From NCBI GenBank assembly GCA_017654935.2, contig CM065698.1, forward strand, positions 39,362,739 to 39,426,738: 64,000 bases of DNA. Reading direction: 5' to 3'. This document shows, piece after piece, positions 1-18,152 of the stretch. The first letter of the stretch is position 1. Each line of letters opens with the position of its first letter. The notes beneath the pieces are model-generated. The model was not told the origin of the DNA, made no database searches, and was given only the letters and a program-made list of their open reading frames with translations. The stretch is from Phymorhynchus buccinoides. Lineage: Eukaryota > Mollusca > Gastropoda > Neogastropoda > Raphitomidae. Made by a program: the position numbers and the translations under genes.

Positions 1-210
1 CACATTTACTGCTCTTTTTTCACCCCTCTAGACTAGTACAAGTGCTACATTCCTTTGAATATAGCAAATGCTTATATAGACTTATTGTATAAGTGTGTGT
101 GTGTGTGTGTAAGAAAATCGTTGCTTCTCAAATTCTCATAATTTGGCGACGCCGGCTCTAGGCAATTAAAAAATCCTGCAATTCAGGACATCCTGCAAGA
201 AGGAGCATCA

Positions 211-4068
<3,858 letters not shown>

Positions 4069-4289
4069 TTTGGATGAGTTTGCTTTTTAATGCGTGCAGT
4101 CAAACACGACACCTTCAGGGGCATTTAACCGTCTGCTTTCACCTTAGAAAGGCCAAGGTCATTGCTGTATTCTAAACTTCCGTTTGGGTTTCAAATGTCT
4201 TTTAGCAGAAAAATACACAAATCTGATCTAGCCTGATGGGGCTGACTGCAGTCGTTCTGCTATCCAACCATGACATTTCTGAGGCATGA

Positions 4290-5460
4290 TTCTCGTGAAA
4301 TAGTACTGTCTAAATGAAATTGTTAGATATAGGAGAGACGATAGACATAGTGTATCTTGATTTTAAAAAGGCGTTTGATTCCGTGCCACACGAAAGATTA
4401 TTACTTAAATTGTCAGCATATGGAATTGATGGTAGACTTTTACAATGGATTAGAAGCTTTTTAACAAATAGAAAACAGAAAGTAAGAGTAAGTAAATCAT
4501 ACTCGGAACAAGCAGAAGTAATCAGTGGTATTCCCCAAGGCAGTATTTTAGGCCCAGTCCTATTCACTATAAATGACTTGCCCGATGAAGTAAATAGTGA
4601 ATGTAAGATCTTTGCTGATGACACAAAGCTATATAATACATCTGGTAATAAAGAAATACTACAGTCAGATTTACACTCTCTACAAGCATGGTCAGATAAA
4701 TAGAATTTATATTTTAATGTCCAAAAATGCAAGGTAATGTACATAGGAAGGAAAAAACCCTAAACATGATTATTATATGAAGCCGAACTGCACAACAAGT
4801 AAAATTAATATATGTGAAAACGAGAAAGACTTGGGAATAACTTTTGATCCAGCTTTGAAATTTGATACACATATACAGAAGGTAACCAGTAAAGCTAACC
4901 AAGTAATGGGAGTAATCAAAAGATCATTTGACTATCTTCATAAGGATATATTTGTTAAATTATACAAGGCTATGGTTCGACCTCGCATAGAATATGGTAA
5001 CTGTATATGGCATCCTAACCTAAAAAGACAATCAATAATAATTGAAAAAGTTCAGAGAAGAGCCACAAAATTAGTTAAAGCATGTACAAATATGTCTTAC
5101 GAGGAACGTTTAAATTTTCTGAAATTACCATCCTTGAAGGGAAGAAGACTTAGAGGGGACCTTATTCAAACCTATAAAATTGTACATAATCTTGATGATA
5201 TAAATTTCAATGACTTTTTCATAAAATGCACAGTAGACAAAACAAGAAATAGTGATGGTAAATTGTTTCTTAACAGATCTAATACTAACACCCGCAAAAA
5301 CTTTTTGACTAACCGTGTTGTTCATATGTGGAAATCTAGGGATCTACCAATTAACATAAAGAATGCACCTAGTATTAATGAATTCAAAAATCTTTTGGAC
5401 GAAAACCCAAATTTGATAGCAAAATTTAAATGTTTTGATCAATAAAAAAAATAATATATA
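4290..5460 (+). mobile_element. 5'-truncated, inactivated LINE (reverse transcriptase)
   Basis: The first block (4314-4703) carries RT motifs in order: YLDFKKAFDSVPH, GIPQGSILGPVLF and FADDTKLY, the last with the catalytic Asp pair. A TAG stop at 4701-4703 lies after WSDK, and a 1-nt frameshift follows near the A-run at 4750. The second block (4777-5445) continues with KDLGITFDPALKFD, YGNCIWHP and a C-terminus ending in a TAA stop at 5443-5445. An A-rich and (TA)n tail follows. The endonuclease and most of the 5' half are missing. It resembles CR1/jockey-group elements; the clade is not resolved here. Confidence 0.9.
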
Positions 5461-5620
5461 TATATATATATAAAAGCCATTCTCTTAAAGATTTATCTTT
5501 TTATTAGTTTATTGATTTAAGAGACGCAAACCACTAAATAAATTCTGACAAGTCAAATTCAACGAGAAGGGGCGTAAATAAGGGCCGAGAGGCCTATGCA
5601 TAGCCCTACATCACCTACCT

Positions 5621-5836
5621 AGGGGAAGACGGGGTAAAAAGCGCATGGGCGGGTAAGAAGCCCACCCCAATTATCTCATGAAATAAAGCAAATTTCAGTC
5701 AAATTTGCCCATGAGACGAATGCTAGACATTAACGCTCGTCTCATGGGCAAAATGAGACTGAAATTTGCTTCATTTCATGAGATAATTGGGGTGGGCTTC
5801 TTACCCGCCCATGCGCTTTTTACCCCGTCTTCCCCT
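5621..5836. mobile_element. Fold-back MITE with 8-bp target duplication
   Basis: Two ~99-bp arms (5621-5719 and 5737-5836) are nearly perfect reverse complements around a 17-bp loop. The ends begin AGGGGAAGACGGGG. The flanks ACCTACCT at 5613-5620 and 5837-5844 form an 8-bp target duplication, consistent with a hAT-type non-autonomous element. Confidence 0.88.
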
Positions 5837-5844
5837 ACCTACCT

Positions 5845-7640
5845 GATGAAATTCTTCTAGTTTCGTTTTCTAGCTCCGTTCTCTATTTCTTCTCGTCAAT
5901 CGGACAGCCTTCTGTGTGTGGACACACACACACACACACACACACATGATGTAAACTATAAACAATCATAAATGCACACATATTTCTCCCTCTTTTCATT
6001 CTCGGCTGTTTCTGGGTTTTTTCTCAGCCGTCTACATTGCATCATTTACAGTAAAATCATTCTTCATCTTGGTATATATACCTAGTTTACAGTCATTGTT
6101 CTTACCGTGGCTGCGACGCATGGAGAGATCCAGTTCAAGATCAGACCTGCATGCACTTTACTTCGCATTTTATTATTTTGTACTTAACAAACTGATGTAG
6201 ATCGTCATATTATATCCATCTCTGCTGATATATTTGCTTTACTTGCTGATCGAATTGATACGAGCTTGGCACAGCATCTTCAATCTTCAAATGTTTTGGT
6301 CACGCCGTCTAATTAGACTATTAGTGACTTGGAGGCAGCTAGACCAATCCGGCTACCGTAGCGGTCCCCGAGGGCAAGCCCCGACCGGCACAGCTCCTGC
6401 CCTTCATTTACCACTACTTTGATCTATGGCCCCCTAACCCTATCTTGAATTTAGAATGGCATGTTATTGAGCTCCCTCTTGAATGATATTTGTTGGAATT
6501 TGAGGGAGTGGTTTGATCTGGTACGAGCGTTTCCAGGAAGAAGGTCGATTTTTCTTGTCAGCTCTTTGGTGTGAGAATTCCAAACTGCAGGCGCACAAGT
6601 GTGTTGTATGATAGCTTTGAACTCTGTCGTTTGGCAATGCATAACGCAAGGGCCAAAGTCAAAGGGGTGAAATACAACCTTGGAAGTGCTTCAAACACAA
6701 CATTGCATTGCAGCCTGCCGGTTCCCACAATGAAGCTGATTTTTGTATAAAGCCTTTTTTGTTTTTAAATCAGCCGTTTTCTCAGTCAAATGGGTTCTTT
6801 CAGCAGTTACATCAATGTGTAAACATATTTGTGAGATCGACATCACGCTTGACCTTACTTCGTCTATTTTTAGGTTGACGGCAATCTGTGAATCTCCTTT
6901 CGCTTTTGGGGCCACTAGATCCAAAGAGACTAGCTATATCTTCTTTTTTTTTACTAGTTTTTTTTTTCTTTCAGAAAAAAGCATGCTATTTTCGCTTTTG
7001 AGGCCAGCTGAGTCATAGCAGATGAAAAGTTTCATTTTTGAGATAATAACATTCCAGAAAATCTGCCTCCTTTACTTCATGATCTAGATCTAGCAATTTG
7101 ACGCATGAAGCCTTCCAACAACTTTACGTCATAAGTAGGTAGGTATATCTAGGGTAGACTGTTACACGCCAGTTTAGACAGATCGACCAAGCTTATCAAG
7201 CTAGATTAACACTAACATTTGTTCAGCCCGTCGTACATGGCGAAAGCCGATACGCGACGTTAAACTGAACTTCCATCCATAACATTAGACTGTAACACAG
7301 TGAGAGTTAATCATATAAGATGGTTTCGACATATTCTGGCTTGTAGATGCAGCATCTGAGTTATAATTTCAATCCAATAGCATCAATCAGAAAGAGGTTT
7401 AACGAAACTGTTTACGGTTTTGTCATGAATATTCGCCAGAAAATGGCTGCAAACAAAGTCTTGTGACAATTTCGTCCATACCCCATGCAATTTCGTCCAG
7501 GCATGACATGCAATTTCGTCCAAGGACAAAGAGCAAAGCACAGTGACTTGTAGTTTGAAATAAATTAATAGAATAGCCTAGCTGTAGATGTGTTTATTTT
7601 CTTCTCTTTTTTTTATTAAGACTAGCAATCGCCCCGTGGC
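5845..7640. other. No gene recognised
   Basis: AT-rich spacer with a short (CA)n at 5921-5946. On the minus strand at 6451-6660 short readings (SNHSLKFQQI) resemble LINE polymerase C-termini but are too weak to assign. Nothing else can be supported. Confidence 0.4.
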
Positions 7641-8092
7641 AGTTAATTCCCGTGGCAGTTTTAACCCCATGGCAGTATTTAACAATACTGGAGGCAATGC
7701 CCGGAGGCAGTGCTAAACCAGTAAAGTCCCGATTTTTTAATAATAGATACGTGTAGTGTCATCCCCTTGTAATCTCCACTGCCCCCCCCCCCCATCCATC
7801 CCTCCGCCCACCCACCCACCCCCTACCCCACCCATCCCCCCCCTACCCCACCCCCATCCCCTACCCCACCCATAACCAGCTGGGTGACCTACTCGTCACC
7901 CCAGCACGTGTGAACCATGGTCTCATGCCCACAGCAGTTCCCCCCCCCCCCCCCCTTTAATAACAGCACGTTTGGACATATGTCGTTTCGCCTAGTCAGC
8001 GAAAGTGTAAATTGGTGCATATCGCGTGCATTTATGAACGGATGCTGTTGAAAGTTCCTGCCGTGCTTTGCCCGGGTCATAGCAAGCCTGAC
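7640..8092. repeat. Fragment of a dispersed repeat and C-rich simple sequence
   Basis: Positions 7680-7760 carry the ACAATACTGGAGGCAATG ... CAGTAAAGTCCCGAT motif of the family seen in DDB2 introns (20.2-21.5, 26.7-27.4 and 35.9 kb). C-rich low-complexity DNA follows to about 7960. No gene. Confidence 0.55.
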
Positions 8093-8912
8093 AGCAAATT
8101 TGAGACGATTCGGTTAAGAAACGGCGGAGTTATTCGTGAAAAGGTGAAGCGGCGTCTAGCGCGCGTTTCTGAACCGATTCGCTTCCGGTTTGGCACACAG
8201 ATAGTCCCCGGCCCCGGTCATCTTCCTGCCAAATTCGAAGGAAATCGGCCCAGAAACGCCGGAGATACAGGCGCCGAGAGGCCGGTGGATGCGCGTTTCG
8301 CGCATTTGCGAAACCGCGCAAATGATACGGCTGCCTCGGTTGCCGTTGCCATCGCCCAGTTAGGGCTCACAGCAAATTTGAAGCGATTCGGTCGAAAAAC
8401 GGCGGAGTTATAAGGCCCGTTTCGTGTTTCAGACACACAGACACACACACACACGGACGGACAGTTGGCTTTTTACTATTACTAGCGCAACGCCGAGTAC
8501 CAGTAACGCCTAGTAACGGTAACGCCAAGTACTGGTAACGCTGAGTACAGCAAATTTGAAGCGATTCGGTTAAGAAACGGCGGAGTGGTATAGCGCGCGC
8601 GTTTCTGAACCGATTCGCTTGCGGTTTGGCACACCGATAGTCACCGTCCCCGGTCATCTACCTGCCAAATTCGAAGGCAATCGGCCCAGAAACGCCGGAG
8701 ATACTGGCGCCGAGAGGCCGGCGGATGCGCGTTTCGCGCATTTGCGAAACCGCGCAAATGATACGGCCGCCTCGGTTGCCGTTGCCATCGCCCCGTTAGG
8801 GCTCACAGCAAATTTGAAGCGATTCGGTCGAAAAACGGCGGAGTTATAAGGCCCGTTTCGTGTTTCAGACACACAGACACACACACACACACACGGACAG
8901 TTGGCTTATTAC
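8093..8912. repeat. Tandem pair of a ~456-bp GC-rich repeat
   Basis: Copy 1 (8093-8480) and copy 2 (8549-8912) share AGCAAATTTGARRCGATTCG, CGCGTTTCTGAACCGATTCG, ATCGGCCCAGAAACGCCGGA and end at ACACGGAC..ACAGTTGGCT. Each unit holds a second AGCAAATTTGAAGCGATTCG near its end. Between the copies lies a short array of AACGCC/GTACTGG motifs. A minus-orientation copy lies at 29455-29745 with the same GTACCGG-type motifs at 29885-30010. Open frames here come from GC content. Function unknown. Confidence 0.75.
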
Positions 8913-9772
8913 TATATGATGATGATGATGATAATGTTGTGTGAGCTCGGAAAACAAAAGAAAAGGCCTCCAGTACATTTTATCAAGAGGGTCAAAAATC
9001 CACTGTGGCACCTGTAAGCCCGTCAGTAGTGAGACATGATATAAGTTTGCTTAAACGTCCTCCAGCCTGGAACAGGCACATTATTAACTATATAGATGGT
9101 GGGACGATCCTGGAGGTACTGCTATATCAGGAAAGTTTCCATTTTTTAAATGATAGAGTAGTCAGAAACTGCGTTGGACGAAATTGCATTGATGCTTGGA
9201 TTTTTACCATACAAATTCGTCCAGTTGATTTGTCATAAATACATTAATCTAAATTAAAAAAATAAAATTGCCCATTGAAAATTCATCATTATAAAATAAA
9301 CACATGGTAAAATCACAAATGTTGTGAAAACAAAGGAATATTAACATTTGATTTTAGGCACCTGTTTCTGCGTGATTTACAGTTTTATGGTATGTGACTG
9401 TCTTCAGGCATGCAGTTGCTAAGATTTAGATCCAGCTTTTCACGCAGATCACACTCACACTTAATTGTAGTGAATAAACTAATGAATAGTACTGTTTTTA
9501 TCATTGGGATTCCTTTTAAGTTTTACAAAATTGCTGGCGGACGAATTTGGAACACACTACTATATATCTTATGACTTTACTTACTAGGCATATACGTCAT
9601 TTAGGCTATGGGACACAGAAGGAGACGGCTGAACTGTGTCATTACTTACTTATTACTAACAGCTGAAATAAATTATAAACAGACGCAAAGATGTGACTAC
9701 CATTGGCTCCAAGCGATGATTCGACAAAATGTTTGAACTGGAACAGAAGTGTAGATGTAGACTATCAGCAAT
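8913..9772. other. Spacer before the Ig-like gene
   Basis: It holds a short GATGATGAT tract at 8918 and AT-rich DNA. No ORF with recognisable content and no clear core promoter are seen. The 5' UTR and promoter of the gene at 9773 presumably lie here. Confidence 0.35.
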
Positions 9773-11110
9773 ATGTTCGTTGAACCTAAACGTTTTATTT
9801 TTCTGACGTTCGTTTTGAGTTTGACACTTTTGCCTGACATTGGGTATGCTGAAAATTGTAAAATTAAGAAGTATTGCAGTATTTGCCCCTTTCCGATCTT
9901 CATAGGTCCCGGACAAAGTGTGAACATGAACATTACCTGCAGTCTTGCGGGTGTTGCCGATTTTGAATCGATAGAGATGGGAAGGATGAGGAACAGCGAT
10001 TATAATCCCCCATATGCTTATAGTGCGGTTGCGTATATGAATAATAGCAACACCACAGCCAGGTATGTCCATGGGGACGCTTTTTTTTCAAAGTATAGGT
10101 TCCTGCCATTTATGCCCAGCAATAGCTCCATCTCGTCCACTGATACAACCATAACGCTCGTGCTCACACTGTCGCCCGCCCTGAAAACATCAGACTTTGA
10201 AGAGCGGTACGATTGGTACTGTTTAATTTGGACTATCCCTAGCAACGTGTTCACCACATTTACTTATGTGCCTGTGATGCCATATCCTACTGACACAACA
10301 CTTACCGTCTCTGGACAGGTGAAATCCACTTACAATAGTTCAGAGAGCGTGGATTTAGTGTGCTATGGTCTCTCTACCTTCAATGTCAGCATAAGTGAGA
10401 TTTTATCGTTCAATTTCCAGGTATGGCTTAGTAATGAGGGTCGCTGGGTCGACGCACTACTATATCACAGAGAATATGTGATCGCCTACACGGAAGGTAA
10501 GCAGGAAGCGCATGGACCCTATTACCGCCAACGCCACACCCTTAAACTGAAGATGGCCGCCATCGACGGCTGCAGTGCACGTTTTCGTTGTCTTCAGTCC
10601 TTCAACAGCCTACGCTTTTTTGAAGAATTGGCTCCCGAGCTGGTCCTCAATGTCACTATGTGCACTGGAAGCTGCCTGTCCCAAGGAGGTAACGAAACCT
10701 GTGAAGCACTCAACAACAATGAAGCACTCAACAACCCGACGGGCGAAAAACTTTCGTCAAAAACGAATCAGACCATTGTGTTGTCCGTCAGCATTTTAGG
10801 AGCTGCTGCCTTCTGCTGCCTAGTGATCGCTGTCATACTCATCTTGAAACGCAGCAAAAAGAGCAAGAAAAGGAGACCTAGGCCTAGTGCGTCTGGAATG
10901 ATGATGGTACCGGTTTCTGCAGGTGCCGTCCCCCAGCCTGCCCCCCACGCTTCGTTCAGCACCGGTAGCGTGCATCATCCCTCCGAGTACACACCGTCCT
11001 TTGTCTCACGCACCCCAGGTCAAAGCAGGTCTTTCTCAGAGATGCCGTACACTGGCCACTCTTACAAACACGACGATGCGTCGTCTATGGCTTCGTCCGC
11101 CTTTTACTGA
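9773..11110 (+). CDS. Single-pass membrane protein with two probable Ig-like domains
   Basis: An uninterrupted 445-residue ORF of unrecognised family. Residues 8-25 form a hydrophobic signal peptide (FIFLTFVLSLTLL), followed by an ectodomain rich in NxS/T sites. Cys56 to Cys150 (YDWYC) fits one Ig-like fold. Cys197, Trp218 and the DGCSARFRC segment ending at Cys273 fit a second. A Cys cluster at 297-310 follows, then a transmembrane helix at about 334-358, a basic stop-transfer stretch (KRSKKSKKRRPR) and a Ser/Pro-rich tail ending SSAFY. A local duplication repeats EALNN at 311-321. The ATG is the first in frame. Lack of introns is unlike the neighbouring genes, so it could be a single large exon or a retrocopy. 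A cell-surface recognition or adhesion role is only inference. Confidence 0.78.
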   Translation: MFVEPKRFIFLTFVLSLTLLPDIGYAENCKIKKYCSICPFPIFIGPGQSVNMNITCSLAGVADFESIEMGRMRNSDYNPPYAYSAVAYMNNSNTTARYVHGDAFFSKYRFLPFMPSNSSISSTDTTITLVLTLSPALKTSDFEERYDWYCLIWTIPSNVFTTFTYVPVMPYPTDTTLTVSGQVKSTYNSSESVDLVCYGLSTFNVSISEILSFNFQVWLSNEGRWVDALLYHREYVIAYTEGKQEAHGPYYRQRHTLKLKMAAIDGCSARFRCLQSFNSLRFFEELAPELVLNVTMCTGSCLSQGGNETCEALNNNEALNNPTGEKLSSKTNQTIVLSVSILGAAAFCCLVIAVILILKRSKKSKKRRPRPSASGMMMVPVSAGAVPQPAPHASFSTGSVHHPSEYTPSFVSRTPGQSRSFSEMPYTGHSYKHDDASSMASSAFY

Positions 11111-11985
11111 TGGACAATCATTTCTCATCTTACGACAGAACACTAGTCCCACAAGAGACCACATATTGCAAGCTTTCCAGGTTTTAGACATACTTATAAT
11201 CGTCCATCAGCTTGGGTATTTCATTACCACTTGGGGGGCAATTTATCTTGGTGATTTTTGGAAACTACATTATCCTCTGTAACGATACTTGTATGATATA
11301 GATGCGACAGTGGTATAGCCATCTGTCCGTTATCACGTGATTTATCAACATACCCTTTAGTATGAAGCATGGAACAAACGCCTACTAAGAAAATCAATGT
11401 AAGCAAGGAAATACTCTACTTTAAAATTTTTCACCCATCCATGTTTAACTATTGCTGAAATTAATCTGGTTTTTTTTATTATTATAGATTCAGTTCTTCA
11501 CTGTTGTATTGAAATACATAATGTGTGTGTGCGCGCACGCATATGCGCACTGTGCGCAGTGTTAAAGCATTCCTTAACCTAGAGATGTCAAAAATATGTT
11601 AGAAATCCCCCCCCCCCCAGGTGGTAATGAAAACCCCTATTTTGGGGGTCTTGCTGATGGTCTATAACCTGTCCTTAAGATTGTAGCCTAGGGCCTATAC
11701 TGTGATTTTTAGGACAATACAATTATACGTGTTCAAATAAAAACTTATATCTCGACATAGTTTATGCATTTATGCTTGAAACCGTGAAATGTTAATTAAC
11801 AGGCGTAGGCCTACAGCTACAATTTTAAGCTACTCTTGAAAATAATGGTCTCGTGTCTTCAGTCAGGCAAACCAGGTCATATAATTTATTACTGTCATTT
11901 ATCATCAGGCTGTTTGCACACTTTTGCTAATCGTAAATGAATCAGAGATCAAATGATATATGATATTTTGGGAAGCAATGTTTGA
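11111..11985. other. Probable 3' UTR and spacer
   Basis: AT-rich sequence downstream of the Ig-like gene. AATAAA at 11736-11741 is a plausible polyadenylation signal about 630 nt past the stop. No other gene is seen. Confidence 0.45.
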
Positions 11986-14282
<2,297 letters not shown>

Positions 14283-14354
14283 AAATTAACCTCATCCCTG
14301 CCAAGGGGCAGCATCCGGTCAACGCCTTCATCAACTGACCAGCAACTGGTTTAA

Positions 14355-14888
14355 ATGTTTTATTTTCCAAATCAACATGAACAACAACTGCAGCCTGAAG
14401 GAGGCCTGTACCTTGTGCCGCTCTGGGGTCGAAATTTATCGACCACCGGTCTTCATTCATCACACCCAGAGGATTTCCAAGGAAGACACTCTGCACCTGT
14501 GTTGTGCATGACACAAAGCCTTTTCTGTACACTAAAACAACGTTTCCTCTTCCCTCCCCCATTGACTCCTCCGCGTGTTGAGCCTAACAACATCACTATG
14601 GGCCACAAGAACCGCCCCCCTCCACCATTCAACGACTCCCACCGTGACTTAAGTTCCCGAAAGTACAGACTGACCAACGTGAAAACAACCACCCCTTCCA
14701 TCTTCTCCCAACCTCCCCCAAACACCAACATGCCTGATCAGTGCGCGGTGAGTAAAACTGACACTTCAGTGAATGACCATAAGCGTAAGCGTAAGCTAAC
14801 TGACAATGACGTCGCAATGCCAAACCCAGGGCCAGAACTAAACGCCGCTCCTTCACCCACCAACCCGGCCCCCCTCCCCTTCCAATGA
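14355..14888 (+). other. Unrecognised ORF of 177 codons, coding status doubtful
   Basis: An open frame, rich in Pro, Asn and Thr, with a short basic patch (KRKRKL near residue 138) and a stop at 14886-14888 followed by (CA)n. No domain is recognised. It could be the N-terminal part of a dead retroelement ORF1, or chance. It follows directly on the microsatellite block. Confidence 0.2.
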
Positions 14889-15234
14889 CCAACACACACA
14901 CACACACACACAAACAACAACACCCCCTCCCCCAAAAAAACCCAACAACAACAAGCCAAGTAAAATTAACATCCTTCCGCTCCGACTACAACCAAAAGAT
15001 GTCAAGCCAATGGTTTTACAACAAATAAGAGTTAATTTAAGAGTTTGAGTTTTATGCAATTGTGCCCATGCAAACACAACTTAAAGACAGCCTTTTCAAG
15101 GATCGGAACACTCACTTTGCTCTGGTTCCTAGAAATCAAAATGGCGATTCCTCCTTGGCGGAGTTTTGGGAGAGAGAAGCCATTTTGGACGGGATGGGGG
15201 GTGGAGGACGCTCACTGAGTGGTTGAAGCTTTTT

Positions 15235-15306
15235 TGGCTCATTCGTGTTAACACGAAGTGAGTCTATAGTATGATAGTTGTTCGGTTGTGTGTCTGTGTG
15301 TAGGCC

Positions 15307-15345
<39 letters not shown>

Positions 15346-15830
15346 TGTGCCCGTGGTCACTTTAATCTCCAAACTTTAATGTTGGCATTTTCTGGGGAAA
15401 TAGAAGGTATACATTGTTCAAACTTTGCACACATATGTCTAGATGCAAGTTTTCAAACAATGATGGTTTGAATAATTAAATACTTAAAACAACACTGTAA
15501 ACAGATAACAAACAGATAACATTTTAGATTAGTGGGTTAGAGAGTATTCAAAAGGCAACATGAGTTAAGAAACTAATCAACACTGAAAGCCTCGATAGCT
15601 CATTGGTAGAGTGTTTGTCTGTCATGCCAATGGTTCCGGGTCTGATTCTCGGCACGGGTACTTTTTAATTTTAAATTTTTTTAAAGTTGTATCGATAGTT
15701 TCATTTGTACTTTAACATTTTATTGGCAATCTTGTACTTTAGACACCCCCCTCAATCTTTGTTTGTTGTCGTCCCACATGTTACTGTTCGAGTGAGCCTT
15801 GAAGGCTTTGCCTCTTGTTCTTCTTTGTAG
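15235..15830 (+). repeat. Dispersed repeat containing a tRNA-like module
   Basis: It runs from GTGAGTCTATAGTATGATAG through a (TG)n tract, the block TTGGCATTTTCT..GGAAATAGAA, and a tRNA-like segment to the stretch ending AAGGCTTTGCCTCTTGTT. A second copy with the same order lies at 52600-53100. Shorter pieces lie at 24585-24665 (plus) and 29100-29240 (minus). Two homologous copies support a real mobile family. Confidence 0.7.
15589..15659 (+). other. tRNA-like (SINE-type) promoter module
   Basis: It has an A-box-like TAGCTCATTGGTAGAG and a B-box-like GGGTCTGATTCTC at normal tRNA spacing. The anticodon arm does not fold into a clean cloverleaf and the same unit recurs at 52885-52950 inside the same repeat. 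It is therefore called a retroelement module, not a functional tRNA gene. Confidence 0.55.
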
Positions 15831-16228
15831 TGCAGTAAAAAAAAGAAAAGAAAACAACAACTGAGGAGCTATTTGCTCAGTTTGTTGTGAGCGAAACTCC
15901 TTTTGGTAAACTAAATAAAAAGACTTGCATTGTGGAAAATTCGTGATTTGGTCAAAGCGACTCAGGGGGCCATTAGACTGAAAAGAGAAGGCATATGCCA
16001 TCTCTTTCACTAAAGAGTTTGACTCCCAGCACCTCCGCCAAGGACTGAGGAATCGCAGATTTGATGGTTTGATTTCTAGGAAACCCGGAGCAAAGTGAGT
16101 GTTGCGATCTCTGTAAAGGGTGTTTCCCTGGTGATCTCGACGTGTTTCTTGCAAAAACTCATCCGTCAGGGTGCCCCTTTAAAGCATAGATTATTTCAAG
16201 GCTATGAACAAGATTTTTTTTTTTAGGG

Positions 16229-16600
16229 GTAAAGATGTGCCCCCCCCCCCCTGCATTTCTCGGTTAATTGTATTTTTCCGTTTTTGCCTTTCCTACCATA
16301 CATACAGCTGTATTTTAGGAACATTTTCAGCTAATTCTCTTTTTGGAATACTAACCCTAACCCTAACCCTAACCCTACCCCCCACTATGTACTGCAGTAC
16401 ACCGCGATTTGTCACAGTTGTGGTTCGTTGCGTTTTTCCGTCTTATAGGGTGGGGGGTAGGGGTAGGGCTAGGGTTAGTATTCCAAAAAGGTTATTAGCT
16501 AAAAAGGTTCCTAAAATACAGCTTTATGTATGGTAAGAAAGGCTAAAACGGAAAAATACAATTAACCGAGAAATGTAGGGGGGTGGCACATCTTGACCTT
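16229..16600. mobile_element. Fold-back element with CCCTAA repeats in its arms
   Basis: The left arm (GATGTGCCCC.., TTTCTCGGTTAATTGTATTT, ..TTTTTGGAATACTAACCC) is mirrored by the right arm (GGGTTAGTATTCCAAAAA.., AATACAATTAACCGAGAAA, ..GGCACATC). The inner ends are (CCCTAA)n on the left at about 16353-16378 and GGGTTAG-type on the right. The central ~70 bp are unique. There is no coding capacity. Confidence 0.8.
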
Positions 16601-17149
16601 TAGTAGGCCTACCTATCAACTAACAAATTGAAAAAAAGGAACAATGATTGCTACTGTGTAAGTGTTTACCACTGTATTACACAGTAAAGATAGGACTACA
16701 AGAAAGACAGAAAGAAAAAGAAGAAAGCGTAAGCTTGACTGCTTGCATTGTCTAAATATTAGTTTCCGGTAAAAAGTCGTTATCGAACAGAGATCGCGGG
16801 AAAGAAAACGTGCTTGTGTAACCAACGATGCTGAAGTCTGCTGCGATATTCTTCTGGCATTGGTGACAAATCAACAGGTTTGGCGTCTTATTTCTCGGGG
16901 ACAACAATGAGATGAGGGTTACCTAGATGAGTAGCAATGTCTTGTCGTAGATTCACAGATTTATTTTCCTTTGTAGTGTAGAGTCACACGTAAGAGTGTC
17001 CCACTCTTCTTGGCTGTCACATCATGAACATCACATCACATCACATCACATAAGCCTTTTCAGCTTTTGCCCTCATTAGTGGTAATTTTTTGCATCAAAT
17101 ATCAATTGTTTTTAAATATTTTATTTGCCCGTGGGTTTATTTTGGCTTG

Positions 17150-17425
17150 AGTAACGGTAACACTTAGCTTTATTTTTCATATACATCCAAATTGGTAGAA
17201 CAAATATATTTTAATAATTCTTTGTCAATACGATTTTTAAATGCATTTACTGAAGGTGCATTGACGGTATCAAATGATAAATTGTTCCATAAATTTAGTA
17301 AAGAATGAATGAAACTGTCTGGTGTTGGTTAGTGTTTTGGTTAGTTTAAAATTGTGTCCCCGAGTAGTATTATGACTAGATAAGTGGAAAAGAGGTGCAG
17401 GTCACGAAGAACTTCAAGAAGAAGG
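17150..17425 (-). mobile_element. LINE 3' fragment
   Basis: The minus strand reads LLNLWNNLSFDTVNAPSV, then NAFKNRIDKEL and a stop. This matches the C-terminal motif of the LINE at 4290-5460 (NRVVHMWKSRDLPINIKNAP). Upstream RGHNFKL lies in another frame. Only the end of the polymerase ORF is present. Confidence 0.7.
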
Positions 17426-17435
17426 AAAGAGTGAA

Positions 17436-18119
17436 GAGTGGCACAGTGCCACAGTGGTAGCATGTTCGCTTTGTTTGTGTCAGTTCAGGTCAGGTCAGGT
17501 AGTTAGGACATTAGGCCTCACAGCCTCTTCACTGTCCTGTCATTTTTGTTTGAACTTTTGCACAGCTGAGAGGTTTTTATATTTTGTTTTCGGCAAATCT
17601 GCCTTTTAGTCATGACTCATGCTCATATTGTAGTTTTGATATGTTGATGTATTTATCAAGGAGGTTTTTGAATTGCGTTAGATTCTGTGGGCTCTATTCA
17701 CATTTATGCCCGTCAAGAACGATAATCTGTTGACTGAAAAAGCAATCGCTATGTTCTTTTCTGTTACTAATTATCGTTCTTGACGGGCATAAATGTGAAT
17801 ATAGCCGATTCTGTGCTCATTTAATATGTGCAGGAAGAGTATTCCAAAACTTTGTTACTGTGTTACAGTGTTAGAAAATTTAAAAAAAAAAGCTATTAGT
17901 TCAGCTCGACTAGGTTAGTATTTTTAAATTACTGTCAAGTAAACCTGAGTCCGAACCTGGGTACAGGGGAATTTTCCTCTCACTTTGCACTAGGCCTTAC
18001 AGTCTGAACGTGGAGTCTTTCGGATGAGACGATAAACCGAGGTCACGTGTGCTCATGCACAGAATGTAGTATACGTTAAACCCAGTGGCAACGAAAAAGT
18101 TGTCGTTTGGTCAAAATTT

Positions 18120-18152
<33 letters not shown>

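Noticed and set aside
15589..15659. Functional tRNA gene
   Set aside because: A and B boxes are present but no proper cloverleaf, and the unit is embedded in a dispersed repeat with a second copy at 52885.
16353..16378. True telomere
   Set aside because: Only a few CCCTAA units, internal, and part of a fold-back element; the same for about 55665-55690.
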